A stretch of DNA of 64,000 nt from Ridgeia piscesae (GCA_025642075.2 JAODUO010001086.1:98549-162548), one strand, 5' to 3'. Numbered from the stretch's first letter, positions 1 to 13,351 are shown. Notes: generated by a model not told the origin, from the letters alone. Program-made: numbers and translations.

Positions 1-472
1 TGGTGAAATACTTAAGTGCTCTCATAAAACAGATTTACTTTATGCGCCAAACAGAAGTACTCGTTTCTGCCTCATTCTACATCATTTAAAATCATCAATG
101 TTCGATAAAATAAAAACTGTTGATAGTATAAATACCACTTGCTGTTTGTTGACTTTTCTGTGGTTATTAGCAGGAAGAGTTGCTTATAATTTCACCCGAT
201 AAATTGAAATATTACAGTTGTACATCACAATCATGGATTATGAAGTCATGTCATCTGCGTTTGCTATCAAAATGTGTCTCAAAAACCTGTTTGCCTCATT
301 CTAATTTCAGACAGATATCTTTGCTGGAAGTTTATACCCGTCCTTTTGCTCACAGTGTCCTATACACTCCTTGTTTTCTTACACAATAAGTGCATTATGT
401 ACTAAAAAATGATCACTGTATTTATGGGTCTATATATATATTGTATATTTACCGAGTACGCTTCCCCGACAG
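1..472. other. UBXN4 intron, no exon seen
   Basis: AT-rich sequence before the acceptor at 473, including a short TA run near 430. Short open frames here have no family match and no convincing splice sites. The upstream UBX-domain exon must lie outside the window. Confidence 0.6.
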
Positions 473-604
473 CATGTTGGGAGCAGCATGGGCGCCTTCC
501 GTCTCTCCACCATGTTCCCGCGCCGGGAGTTCTGCAGCGAAGACATGTCACAGACCTTCCTTGACCTGGGACTCGTGCCGACGTCGGTTGTGATGATCCT
601 GCCG
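473..604 (+). CDS. UBXN4: UBXN4 (erasin) exon: C-terminal part of the UBX domain
   Basis: This internal exon encodes 44 residues, including FRLSTMFPRREF and a following LDLGLVPTSVVMILP stretch. It matches the end of the UBX domain of UBXN4/erasin, an ER-membrane protein that binds p97/VCP and promotes ER-associated degradation. In this family the FP-R segment of the UBX fold contacts p97. The exon starts after a pyrimidine-rich acceptor (cttccccgacag) and ends at a GTAGGT donor in phase 0, which joins cleanly to the GAG at 2998. The earlier exons (thioredoxin-like N-terminus, coiled coil, start of UBX) lie left of the window; I see no other exon in 1-472. The call rests on remembered family sequence, supported by the two following exons. 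Confidence 0.9.
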
Positions 605-1204
605 GTAGGTGGCGCCACATGGTGGTCATGTGTAGTGCGAGTCGATGTCGTTGCTATGGGGTTTACTCTAGATTTCGGCCGCATTTCATATGTTGTTTCT
701 ACTGTAAAATGCCGATCCACCAGATGGCGCTGTGTTTGCACCAATGCATGATGCTGTTTCGTTGGGTATTCGTAAAACTAATGATATTTACTATGATGTA
801 AATTTTAACATGTTTTCTTGTTAATGCTAGTTGCGTAAACCATCCATACCTTATTGGCAGCCCTTCGGTTCAACAACAGAAATAAGTGCTGCAAAGTCAC
901 ATATCCAGTGTGTAAAACGCATTACAATAACAAATATCACGCATAATGTTGGCAAAATTGTGCACTAGAAGTAAAAACGTCACTTAAAAATCTCAAACAA
1001 TGCAGTTCAACCCAACCTGGAATACTACACACTGAAAGTAAGCTTACCCATAGACTTTTTGTAAGCTACTCGAAATTCAAACACTGCACTATGCAGTCCA
1101 ACACAACCCAAAATCCTAGGCACTGAAAACTAAACCCATCTTTAAGACATTTCTTTTGAAGCTAATATGCATTCGAGGTATATTGCATCAAAACATGATG
1201 ACAC

Positions 1205-2990
1205 GTGTTGTGCTCACATGTCTGGATGATACATATGTTGTGTTCACATGTCTGGTTGACACGTGTGTTGTGTTCACCTGTCAAGTTGACACATGTGTTG
1301 TGTTCACATGTCTGGTTGACACGTGTGTTGTGTTCACATGTCAGGTTGATACATGTGTTGTGTTCACATGTCAGGTTGACACGTGTGTTGTGCTCACATG
1401 TCTGGATGATACATGTGTTGTGCTCACATGTTTGGATGATACATGTGTTGTGTTCACATGTCTGGTTGACACGTGTGTTGTGTTCACATGCCGGGTTGAC
1501 ACGTGTGTTGTGTTCACATGTCTGGTTGACACGTATGTGGTGCTCACATGTTTGGATGACACGTGTGTTGTGTTCACATGTCTGGTTGACACGTGTGTTG
1601 TGTTCACATGTTTGGATGACATGTGTGTTGTTCTCACATGCTTGGATGACGCGTGTGTTGTGCTCAAATGTTTGGATGACACGTGTGTTGTGTTCACATG
1701 TGTGTTGTGCTCACATGTTTGGATGACAAGTGTTGTGTTCACATGTTTGGATGACACGTGTGTTGTGCTCACATGTTTGGATGACACGTGTGTTGTGTTC
1801 ACATGTCTGGTTGACATGTGTGTTGTGTTCACATGTCTGGATGACACGTGTGTTGTGTTCATATGTTTGGATGACACGTGTGTTGTGTTCACATGTTTGG
1901 ATGACACGCGTGTTGTGTTCACATGTTTGGATGACACATGTGTTGTGCTCACATGTTTGGATGACATGTGTGTTGTGTTCACATGTCTGGATGACGTGTG
2001 TTGTGTTCACATGTTTGTATGACACGTGTGTTGTGTTCACATGTTTGGATGACACGTGTGTTGTTCTCACATGCTTGGATGACGCGTGTGTTGTGCTCAA
2101 ATGTTTGGATGACACGTGTGTTGTGTTCACATGTCTGGTTGACATGTGTGTTGTGCTCACATGTTTGGATGACACGTGTGTTGTGTTCACATGTTTGGAT
2201 GACACGTGTGTTGTGCTCACATGTTTGGATGACACGTGTGTTGTGTTCACATGTCTGGTTGACATGTGTGTTGTGTTCACGTCTGGATGACACGTGTGTT
2301 GTGTTCACATGTTTGGATGACACGTGTGTTGTGTTCACATGTTTGGATGACACGCGTGTTGTGTTCACATGTTTGGATGACACGTGTGTTGTGCTCACAT
2401 GTTTGGATGACACGTGTGTTGTGTTCACATGTCTGGTTGACACGTGTGTTGTGTTCACATGTCTGGTTGACACGTGTGTTGTGTTCACATGTTTGGTTGA
2501 CACGTGTGTTGTGTTCACATGTTTGGTTGACATGTGTGTTGTGTTCACATGTCTGGTTGACACGTGTGTTGTGTTCACATGTCTGGTTGACACGTGTGTT
2601 GTGTTCACATGTTTGGATGACACGTGTGTTGTGTTCACATGTATGGTTGACATGTGTGTTGTGTTCACATGTCTGGTTGACACGTGTGTTGTGTTCACAT
2701 GTCTGGTTGACACATGTGTTGTGTTCACATGTTTGGATGACACGTGTGTTGTGTTCACATGTCTGGTTGACACGTGTGTTGTGTTCACATGTCTGGTTGA
2801 CACGTGTGTTGTGTTCACATGTTTGGTTGACACGTGTGTTGTGTTCACATGTTTGGATGACACGTGTGTTGTGTTCACATGTCTGGTTGACATGTGTGTT
2901 GTGTTCACATGTCTGGTTGACACGTGTGTTGTGTTCACATGTCTGGTTGACACGTGTGTTGTGTTCACATGTCTGGTTGACACGTGTGTT
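1205..2990. repeat. 30-bp minisatellite array, about 60 copies, inside a UBXN4 intron
   Basis: Head-to-tail units contain gacacgtgtgttgtgttcac followed by atgtctggtt or atgtttggat. The period is 30 bp, with rare indels near 1700-1735, 1995 and 2280. Variation is mainly ggttgac/ggatgac, cacgtg/catgtg and gttc/gctc. Because 30 is divisible by three, long spurious reading frames arise on both strands with 10-residue periodic products, such as CVVFTCLVDT on plus or EHNTRVNQTC on minus; these should not be taken as proteins. Most units carry the palindromic E-box CACGTG. The array fills nearly all of the intron 605-2997 and its last partial unit merges with the splice acceptor. Confidence 0.97.
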
Positions 2991-2997
2991 GACACAG

Positions 2998-3230
2998 GAG
3001 CGGTCCCAGTCAGGAGGCAGTGGCTCTAGTATAGTCAGCAGCTCTGGGCTGCTGTGGACCCTGCTGTCACCCTTCCTCGGACTCTGGAACTTCATATCTA
3101 CCCTACTGTTCGGCGCCCCGAGTCGGCCAACCGGCTCGTACAACGACCCCGGCCACCAGGCGGCAGCACCGGAGCCCACTGCCACACCACCGGCACAACC
3201 ACCGTCAGGACAACGGAATCGACCTCAGTC
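2998..3230 (+). CDS. UBXN4: UBXN4 exon: ER membrane-hairpin segment
   Basis: This 233-nt exon begins in phase 0 (GAG) directly after gttgacacag and ends at a GTAAGT donor in phase 2. It encodes a Ser-rich linker, then SGLLWTLLSPFLGLWNFIS and a Leu/Phe run, and then a Pro/Ala/Gln-rich cytosolic stretch. The hydrophobic block corresponds to the intramembrane segment by which UBXN4 sits in the ER membrane with both ends in the cytosol. Its position straight after the UBX domain is as in vertebrate orthologues. The acceptor is unusual: the 30-bp satellite runs right up to it, leaving no clean polypyrimidine tract. Confidence 0.9.
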
Positions 3231-3885
3231 GTAAGTGTTGCATTGTTAAGACACTCTTATTTTGGCATCTCATTGGTCAATAGCCAGTTTCCATTATATT
3301 TATAGTTACTGTGGTGTACCTGTATATTAATTTACCGAACATATTAATTTAACAGCATATTGAAGTGATAATATTTTAATGTTGTCTTGAAGTCATAGAA
3401 ACAAGGGTTGTGTGCAATTAAGTCCAATCTTATACTGAACTCAGGTAGGGACTGTGTTCGCTGATGTGTTCGACGTATAAAGCCTGATGATGTATGCTTT
3501 ACAAATAACCGTTGCAGATCATTTGGTAGAACACTGCGGTGATAACCATTCAACTTAAATAAAACAGTTCATAACTCAACTATATCCTTGAATTTTTAAA
3601 TGTGATAATTATAAATCGAGTATTTGTCAGTTTGTCATTTTGTCTGGCACCATAACACAATCGTTTCACTCTTCTGTGCCAATAAGTCACATTACTTAAC
3701 AGTTTGTTAAGTAGGGGTTTCCTGATGTTTGTGGGGTACGAAGAGTGACCAATGCATGTCGGGGTGGATGATGCTGGGGATAAATTTACAAACGACAGAT
3801 GCTACTTTCGATAACTTTGATTTTACTGCGTCATTGTTGTTCTTCAGTTTTGACGTCAAAGTTGACTAAATTTAATTGTGTGCAG

Positions 3886-3994
3886 GTCATATGGTTTACG
3901 GAGACGGCCCGATGGTAACATGCATCGGTTGACGGCGGAGGACAGCGATGACGACAACGCCACCTGGAATGGAAACTCTACGCAACAGCTATGA
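3886..3994 (+). CDS. UBXN4: UBXN4 last coding exon with conserved C-terminal tail
   Basis: The exon follows a gtgtgcag acceptor and completes the codon split by the previous donor (TC+G). It encodes 35 full codons ending in an acidic run and the tail TWNGNSTQQL, then TGA at 3992-3994. The D/E-rich stretch followed by TWNGNSTQQ is a hallmark of the UBXN4 C-terminus, and that match is what identifies the gene. Splice phases across all three exons (0, 2) agree. The 3' UTR continues to tandem AATAAA signals near 4243-4258. Confidence 0.92.
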
Positions 3995-4262
3995 ACAGAA
4001 CACTCACTGTGTCTGCAAAGTGAAAGTGAAAGTATGCTGTACATGGCAAGGCCACCGCACTGACCTGTGGGAGTGTTTGCTGATATTTCAGACATGTGAT
4101 CTACGTTCCGTTGTGTATTGACTTTGCAGGGAAGTTGCTATGTGGTGTATACATACGATAAAAGACTAAGATAAGGATATACTTGTATTATATGATATTT
4201 CACCATTAAAAGTATTCAACATTGAACTTGTATTCACACAAAAATAAAGAGAAATAAAAATT
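3995..4262 (+). other. UBXN4: UBXN4 3' UTR with tandem poly(A) signals
   Basis: After the stop codon there is no further splice-compatible coding sequence. Two AATAAA hexamers at 4243-4248 and 4253-4258 are the first candidate cleavage signals, about 250 nt past the stop. A later end cannot be excluded. Confidence 0.6.
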
Positions 4263-4302
4263 TGCAGTTGTTTATGAAGCAGGAATTATGACAGGATTAG
4301 CC

Positions 4303-4359
4303 TCGATTACCCAGGCTCCGTGATGTAGCAGCACTTTTTAGCCCCTCACACAGATAAAA
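4303..4359 (-). repeat. Dispersed ~45-bp element, copy 1
   Basis: On the minus strand this reads ggggctaaaaagtgctgc, then a cacggag core, then tgggtaatcgag. The same block, diverged, occurs on the plus strand at about 45113-45154 and 45384-45431. It probably marks a small interspersed element; I cannot name the family. Confidence 0.5.
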
Positions 4360-7100
4360 TTTTAAAGCTGACTAAGTCCCTAAAATACCTTTTTGCCGAA
4401 GTATCGCAGCCGAGCAAGAGTCAGTTAAGTGAGCTTAGCAATCTACCAGATTTCCACAATGTGCAGTTTCGTTTCCACACTTGATCAGCAATACTGACAT
4501 TTGTTACAGTATGGAGCAGTAGAGAAATCATTGTTGATGATAAATATTGCATTTCCTGGTTTCTTCATTCACAGCTAAGGAAGCAGATGTAGTTTATATG
4601 TTGTAACAAACTCGCCTGGGTTATTTCCTTCACTAGTGGGGCCATTTCTCCATGATTGTGGCCTGACATGTATGTTTATTGTGGCTGTAATAATACTCTA
4701 AGCTACAATAAGTGGTATTATGATACGTGCTATCGGGATACATTGTTTTAGATGAGAGTATATTGGCAGTGCACTATGCAGAGCGTCGTGAAACATAACA
4801 CTGTAGTAACTATAACCTTAAAGAGCATAGAGAAATTATCGCTCGAGTCATTGACTTGGAAATACTGATTAAAATTAATCGCCTTAAATCAATGCTTAAA
4901 CTTTTGTCATCAGTTTTAACAACTTTGAACGTGCTGACTCTTGGAAGGTATGTTTGTATGCATTGCAGTACATGTGAAGTGTATCGTGTATCACAAAAGT
5001 GTATCGTGTATCACAAGAGTGCAGTATCATGATACACAGTGCACTGTTACATCCATAATGTTTATGATGCTTTTCTTTTTAATTGAGATATTAAAGGTTT
5101 CTGAAAACAAGTGAAATTTAGGAGAGAGCAGTGTGATGAGACATTTTATAAAAGCTTAGAAAAGAGATCACTTGACGCATTGAGAGGGCACAGATAATAT
5201 ATCTAACTAACTGAACCTGCTACAGCAGACAGTGTCCATAAGACTCTTTCTTGAAGAATGTTGTTGAATGTAGGTTTTGCAGTACTGGTCTATAGTAGTG
5301 CAGATCGATAATCTACACATTCTCCTGGACATAGCTTTGCTGGGTTATGTAAGGTTTTACTGCGCATGTATGAACTGGTATGTATAATAAGTATTCTGTT
5401 AATTTCTTGTTTGCTGAAATTGCAATGTACAGTTGATCATTTAGTAGTTAACTGGTGATATTGTCTGAACGTCACACAATGATGACTCCGGTTCTTGTGC
5501 AGAAAGGTTACAAAAATGGTGTTTGTTATTTATTTTAGTTCAGTTTATGTTGAATATTACATGTACTCTGTGCAAGATTTTGTGTAAACAACACTTGGTA
5601 AATGCGGGAGGCACAGAACAGCAGTTCTCAGCGGGTTTACAAAACTGTACATTATTTTAAATGATGATTGCAAGTTAGTCAATAAACTGCTAAACAGTAT
5701 CATGGGTAATGGTGTTATGTTCAACACAAGTGATTACATTGCAGGGCGACATCTACCATTTTTTATTTAATTTTACAATGACAGCACTTTACAATGATAA
5801 CACATTACAATGATGATCATTGTTACCAGCAGTGTTCCATTACTTTTGATTGTAATAATCCTATGGACAATATAACTGAAAAACGCTATTTGGGGACAGT
5901 CTAATTATTACAACCAAAAACAAAGTCCTACATGTTAACATGGATAATATGGACTTCCTGCCCCCAACCTCATTTTCGAGTGCGAGACTTACATGACTTA
6001 TAGCGGAAGTTTGACAACAATATGGCGCACACATCGCCGACGTTCTCCTTCATTTATTAAATTAAAGAAGGCTTTATTTTTATATACAGTACATCCCATA
6101 GTGAATAATATAACTCGTATTGATATATGAGAATTCATAATTCAAGATAATAAACAGAAATGGATTAAAACACATTATTTATTTTAAGAAATAAATACAA
6201 TGTTTACCTACCCACGGTAATTATTTTTTGTGTATCGACATAAATCAGCAAATGGATAAATTTATATATTAAATATGTTCCTAAATAAATGTTTGATTAA
6301 TGTGATTATCTGTGTAATTATATTCACAATAGAACAACGCTAACATTTATGCATAATGATGGTAAATTTTGTCTTTCGTATGCGTGCTCGTTGGAATATG
6401 CAAGTTATAGCAATACAGAATGTCGACACTGTACCACATGGCAATATATCTAATGTACTACCAATACTGCAATTGTTGCCATTCTAAATATCACAACAAC
6501 ATTACACACATAGTCTACCTTCAAGCAATTGTCTGTATCAGTCGTCGCTCTCTTTTTTGGTGTCTAGTTGCATATCCCAATGTCTGATGACTTCCAAACT
6601 GCATTGTGTGCAGCTTCTAAGTTGAGACCAGCTGTCAAACCATTGAGTGTCCAATGTGCATTGTCTGCTAAATATCGTAGCTAGGATACGCTGCACATGA
6701 CCCAGACGAACCAACCATACACATGTGAAGTTGGTACGTCTTGCACTGAAAACCCAAACTGCACTTCGACGAATCCATGCTGTTGGTCGTTGTACGTTTC
6801 AGTCATTTGCTTTTAGCGAATGTCAGGTGCAACGCGATAGAGGTGGTGGCTAAATTAAACGTTGTCAATCCGTGCATTCAGGCGTGGCACCAAAGAGATA
6901 CCATATCGTCGGAGGCCACACGTTAGACTAAGAATGTTCAACAGCGATTGTCGTTTTGTGTCGAATGTGCAAATACCCATGAACATACCGAATTGCAATT
7001 TAATGGGAATGAGATGGTTGAGTAAGAATGGTGGAAGAAATTATAAGGAAGAAGGGTGAATACGGAGAGACAGAGACTTAGACATAGATAGACGGGGGGA
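4360..7100. other. Intergenic stretch, nothing recognisable
   Basis: No long open frame and no family motif was found on either strand. The sequence is AT-rich with scattered AATAAA-like hexamers. A short direct duplication (gtgtatcgtgtatcacaa) occurs at about 4979-5020. Confidence 0.5.
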
Positions 7101-7181
7101 GAGACGGAGGGAGGGAGGGACGAGAGAGAGGGAGGAGAGGGAGGGAGGGAGGGAGGGAGAGGAGAGAGAGGGAGAGGAGAG

Positions 7182-7264
<83 letters not shown>

Positions 7265-7274
7265 GAGAGAGAGG

Positions 7275-7363
<89 letters not shown>
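7101..7363. repeat. (GA)n polypurine tract
   Basis: About 260 bp of almost pure purine on the plus strand: (GGGA)n grading into (GA)n. The complementary CT strand yields a spurious Ser-Leu-rich frame. Confidence 0.95.
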
Positions 7364-7364
<1 letters not shown>

Positions 7365-7885
7365 AGGTGTCTACAGCAGAACAGAGTGGTGCTGTTTGTG
7401 CTTCTGCGCTCAGGTTTCCGAGTATTTACTATTTTGGAACATTTATTTACTCTGCGACTGGTAAACCATTTTGTCTTGATGCACCCACCCCTTAACCTGG
7501 TTTCCAAAGCTTTTGGCACAATATAAGTTATCATTTTATTAAACAACTTACAAATAAATGAGAATGAAACCACACACACACAACAACAGTTTGCAACCAA
7601 CCATTTTAATCTCAAATCACTGGCAAACATGAAAGATCCAGATGCGAGTAACAATATATCAAAGTGTCAGTCCACTCCGTAGCTCTGTGCAAATATACCC
7701 TTTGCCATGTGTAAGAATACACCCTCTGAACGCCATTAACATGTCCTGCCAGCAGCGGTCACCTCTGGCGTCCACTCCAACCAGTGGACCAGTCAACCAG
7801 GACGACCTACACCATATAACCATATAGCAATGATCTACTCCCACGCTGGGGCAACACCACGTACAAGGACGAATGTAAAAGGTGG

Positions 7886-8160
7886 ACACCTTCCTGGAAG
7901 GGTAATTAGCCTCCTACCAGGGTTGACACCCTCCTAGAAGGACATTTGTCATCTATGGAGGGTCAATATCGTCTTAAGAGGCAAAACCCTGCCAGGTTGG
8001 CACCACCATCCCACAAAAGCCAAAAACATCCTAAGAGGGTCACCATACTACAAGGGCCAATATCCAACTAGGAACAATACCCTCCTACAAGGGCAATTGA
8101 CATCCTCCTGGCTGGCGTGACTCCCCGCAGTAGGGTCAACACCCCTTAGGATGGTAAAAT
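7886..8160. repeat. Degenerate tandem array of short palindromic units
   Basis: Roughly ten diverged units of about 25 bp centred on small dyads such as accctcctagaaggac, gcctcctaccagggttgac and accctcctacaagggcaa. Each unit pairs cctcct with aggg. Divergence is high, so this is an old array. Confidence 0.6.
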
Positions 8161-8904
8161 CACCCTGCTGATTAAACACCGAGGCAGTGAAGCACACCAT
8201 CTGCCCATGCCCTGTAAAGTTTTTGTGGAACTAAAATCAGAACACACATTACTTGACTGTGCCGAGTCAACAGCATGTGGATATTGTAGCGGAAATATAT
8301 ATCCTATGGCAAAACAGGCCCGTGAACCACGTATAGAGGCAGTGTACCAGCAAGTTTACTTACCTCTTATGTTTCAGTACGGCAGCATTTAGTTATCACC
8401 AAGCCACCAGACATGGCCATGAATCACAAGGTACAGTCAACACCTACTAATAATTCCAGTGAACATGCACCGCGGGAGAAACACTTGTTGTTTACAATCT
8501 TCACTGTGAAATCACAAACATGCATTGAACTTTGTTCCGTCCCTAGTGTACGTGATCAACCCCGCCATGGCCTGGAATGATGAGCAACGATCAGTATTTG
8601 TAGCGAACAAAACATCAGCACACAGCTTCAACGTTATCATTAGAAATGTGTCCTGCTACAAGTTCCACATCACAGTCCACACTGTGGCTCTAAAACAATG
8701 CCATGCAAGACAACGTGTACCACAAATCAAAGTTAGGCAGGTTTTTTAAAACAAATTTATAATTCAGCTATTCACCTTTTCATTTCTTTCCATGGACTGT
8801 TTTCAAACAAATATTCCAAGAAAATTTCTTCAAGCAAAATAATGTTTTACAAACTAAAAATGTTACAATAACTCGCAAACTTTCAGCTGCACCAAATATT
8901 ATCT

Positions 8905-8907
<3 letters not shown>

Positions 8908-8972
<65 letters not shown>
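8908..8972. repeat. (TA)n microsatellite
   Basis: Uninterrupted TA dinucleotides, about 32 copies. Confidence 0.95.
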
Positions 8973-8973
<1 letters not shown>

Positions 8974-8979
8974 ACCAGT

Positions 8980-11900
8980 ATTGTACAATATCTTCTGATA
9001 AATTACCTGTGTTGAGCTTAACAATTGTACACTTATTGCGTCAATGCATATAGGCATGTTCATTCAACAATCTTCCAGCCACTACCAAGTAGTGTAGCAC
9101 GCACTCGACGTGCCACAGACAGTTCCAACTTCACTGACCACACAAGTTACATCAAAAGGCACTCTTCTGGCGTCTACGACACTGCCGTCTAAATCACAAT
9201 GCCACACTCAGCATCACAGCAACCCAATACAAGCATAACAAATTGTACATACAGCTTCCCGCTACAACCACCTGCTTTGACTAGCATGCCACCGGAATGT
9301 CTCGAGTGTGGTCGAACATCGGTCGTTACAAAATACTGCACGTAACTATGCGTATTTACATCTCATAATTCTCACCCGCCTAGAGGCTTGCAAAATTGTA
9401 AGTGCTCTTTACACCATCACGTAACAGTTAAACATGTTTGACTTACAACCTTTGGAGTCTTTGCAGATGGGCTTTCTGGCACATTTCAGTAAAACAATAA
9501 ATTCAAAGTTTCCATAAATGCTGTCGTCCTTACTATTTGATAAATTTTTTGGCATTAACAGTGAAGCAAAATTCTCCAACAATACTGGCGCATTTTTCAC
9601 AATAAAGTCATCTTATACAACAAAGAGTAATGTGACATTTCTGGTCAGGTCATGGGCAAAAAATAGGTTTACAAAGTAAGCTGCAATAACTGACAAGTTC
9701 ATATGAATCGTACTGAAATGGGCCCCAACCCAAATACAACTGACCTGTTCTTATGAACTTGTCCAATGGGACAAGCCACATATAATCAGGCTATAGTTCG
9801 AGTGGATTGTTTACCCACTGGTGACAAGTAAAAACACAGAAAAAAACATGTTTCCTGGTTATCAAAAGGCCACCCAGGATAGTATTTGCGTTTCCAGTTA
9901 CCTGCTCTAAAATTTGAATGCAGTCAAAACGCATAAATTATTTTCATACAATGTTTTAGTACGGTACTGCTAGCATGAGTATTTCCTTGGTAATATGTTT
10001 ATTGCAAAGACACCACCTACAATTTCTTCAAATAAAAAAAATTGTTTACTGTTCTTTAGCAGTTCTAGATTGATTCGGGCTGCAGATTTCTGTTTTTCCT
10101 GTGGCATGAATTATACTATACAAGGCTGCATGGTGTGGTATCCTTGTCATTGCAAAAGAAATCCAGTTTTGATTGTAATGTCATTTAGCAGGGTAAGCAG
10201 GTACCAGAAGACACAAATATTATTCTGAAACACCCAACTGCTGCTGTATTGAAACAGAAAGTGAAAACAGGGCGCAGACATCTGCATCACAGATACTTTG
10301 AACTATGGCATGTCTCTTCCAGTCACTCTACAGTGCTCCCGCTGCTGGCTAATAAATACTGCTATTTCATCACAAGAAATTTCTCTTTTCAGGCTTCCGT
10401 GTGCCCTTAGAAAAACGAACTTCATGATCTTCCCCGCACATTTGTCATTCTGTTATTATCATTTCACATCATTCAGTGAATCATTACTCCCCCCACATCA
10501 TTCGTTACGATCATTACAATATCACACAGCGTTGCCGAAATGGCGCTATTATATATCATTAATGCATTGCTCTTGGCATAATCGTTCAAATATATACAAA
10601 CATCAGGATAGGATACAACTTCTGTACAGACCGAGTATTTGCTGCGTCCCAGACTAGACTTCACTCATGCGAGCACTTCCTCGCACCTCACACACACACA
10701 TGCACCACTGCATTGTGGGACAACCAGCCTGGCGAGATTCCATGTTTTCATTACGACGATCAAGATTTGTGTGACAAAATCACGACATTCCCTTTCAAAC
10801 TACTGCCTACAGTGTGTCAAACTGATCAACATTCAAACACCCCTCAACACTCCAATTCGCCCCCTCCCTCTCCCTCTCCCCCTCCCTCTGCTCTCTTCTT
10901 GTCTGCCTCGTATCCCTCTGCATTGCATCGCCCCACTTTGTACCTCTATCGCGTTCCCAGAACTTATCCATAACAGTCTTCTCTCCATTCCTGCGGCATT
11001 GATAGGACTCACTGACAATCTTCTAAGTCGACACTGACACATCTTCCTTAGCCAGATTTGCCACTCATGATGTAATCCACACTGCACCAACTAAATTGCG
11101 ACATATGCACGAAAGCGATCGTTACTGGCAAACATTCTGTCTTATTATAATTTCTTCTCCGTTTTCTTCAATCAACCCCTGTTGAAAGACAAATTCTCTA
11201 AGGCCAACCTCACCAGACCTTCCGGCAGCACTAGCGTGAAGGGCTGACGAGCAACCGAATTTTTCCATTTCACAATACCAGAACCAATACCACTTCCCAT
11301 GATGCACTGCAAAGAGAGCCCTCTGCTGGCAGGTTAATGAGCAGAACAATACTGCGGCAAGCTGAGAGTACATCCATCCATCATGACACATAACATAGCT
11401 ACAGACATCTCGTACTCGTACTCGCACGTCTCATCACGTGAATGTCACATATACGGACTGTCCTGTTTCAGTAACTATACACTTGAGATGCTGTGTGTTC
11501 TATATTTGGAGTCACCTCCCAACTTCCTTCCCACACATGTGAGTCTCCCTCTTCGACGCAACACGACGTCGACGTCTCTACACCAGCGACAGAGTCGGAA
11601 TTGGACAGCTGTAATAATTAACATGGTGAATCAATGTGGCCAGCCCATCATAATCACGTCCTCATTATAGTGTACGAATCACGTTATTTCTCGTCCGTCC
11701 TCCGCATCCCATGAATCAACACAATGCAGTTGGCACATGAATTCGTGCCGCAACTCAATGTTGATAACGATTATAAACAACTCGCAACGTGAACTACGCA
11801 CAGCAGATATGTGCACCTTAACGAATGGTTTAAATAACATCTTTCAAGTATTAAATACAGCAAACAGTTCAAATACTTATCAAATACACATCGTCTTGCC

Positions 11901-13340
11901 ATTGTCACCATGGCCAGCATCTCTGTTTTGTTCATCTAATTCGGTGACGATCAGTCGACAATCGGGACCATGCAATTACCTGGGTAGCAAAATACAACCA
12001 AAAATGGTGGTGTATTGATGTAATCAGCACCGGGAACAACTTGACAAGGCTACAAATGACACAGGGAAGAATCCATTGCGGCATTCACATCACCAGCTGC
12101 AGATGTTGTTAGGAACAGACACACAGTCACATGTGTGAAAGACATGCACTGGTGCTATCAGGACTGCAATGTCAGTCGCAACATGAGGGCTATATCCGAC
12201 GTATCCCACATACAAGATGCTGACCACCAATCACTGTCACGTGAATGGATTCTCCTCTGGTAGTTTGGAAGTGGGAATGTCCCTGTTTCCAATATCAGCT
12301 GCCAATACCAGTTCAAAGACGTGACACAGCTCAGCACACATGACAAACATCTCACTGAAGTACTGGAATCAGACAAGAGCAGCATCACAGATTGTGAATA
12401 AGAACCATCACATCAGTGACTGGGTGCATCCTTTGTGGCACTCCATCTGCCAAACAAACATCTCGCTGAAGCACGTGTGACCACATCTACAGAACCTTAT
12501 GCCTCGCCACTGTCATTCCTTGACTGACCCTGCAAGATGGCTATATATAATATTATGACCAGTGCCTGTGCCATTCCACAACCAACACACCTTTGCTAGG
12601 CGGCCAATTCATACATCCAGCCACACGTCTGTGAGGAGGCTATATACATCACTAGTGCCAGCACCGTGCCACAACCAATGTGTTTGCAATGTGTCATCTC
12701 ACAGCAATTATACGTGTCCGTGCCACACCAGCCACGCAACTAACCATCAACATCAGACACTGTCCACAGCCCTGACTGGTGGGATAATATAGCTAGACTG
12801 GTCAGTGGTCACTCTAGTGTAACACCCTGGGTTACAGAGAATCAAAGCACACCTCTAAGCAGCTCACTGCATACCAATATACAGCAGGCGAATAATCCAG
12901 AATAAATAAATACAAATGCATAAAACAAAATAACATCCATGATTCTAAAACTGTTCTGTCACCGATCGAGACCAGAGACTCTATGCTAACCTTTCCCTCA
13001 TCGCTGCAGACGACAACTACAAATCGGCAAAGTGCAACTACAAATCCGACCTTGAAAATATAAATAAATACTAACAGCAATCGCTAAAACCTTTCTTCTT
13101 GCTAAACACTTCCAAGTAACCGTGGTATCAACGGATGCCACCGGCGGAAACAATGCTACTGATCCATACATGTGCAACCATAATTCAAACTTTGCTTAAA
13201 TATTTCCGAATGCATGCAGCCCTCTGCATAGACAGGTGTCGCCATTGCGACAGTCTATAAATATATAATTACAATTTCACTGTGAACTGCGAGTCGGTTG
13301 ATAGCGCGACGGCGTTCACGTGGAATAAAATAAATACCTG
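8980..13340. other. Intergenic stretch without recognisable genes
   Basis: Several short open frames exist on both strands but none matches a known family or shows paired splice signals in a consistent frame. Local features are a CT-rich run at about 10860-10900 and an imperfect duplication of a ggctatata..gtgcc..ccacaacca block at 12538 and 12640. Confidence 0.45.
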
Positions 13341-13351
13341 ATTCTTGGGAG

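Noticed and set aside
1156..3029. Long open frames of 170-340 codons on both strands with 10-residue repeats
   Set aside because: They are products of the 30-bp satellite whose period is divisible by three. The array is intronic to UBXN4 and the frames shift among one another without codon-like constraint.
6938..7654. 238-codon minus-strand frame rich in Ser-Leu
   Set aside because: It is a translation of the (GA)n/(CT)n tract.
12562..12792. Cys/His-rich 76-codon plus frame
   Set aside because: It lies in an imperfect tandem duplication, has no family match and no splice-site support.
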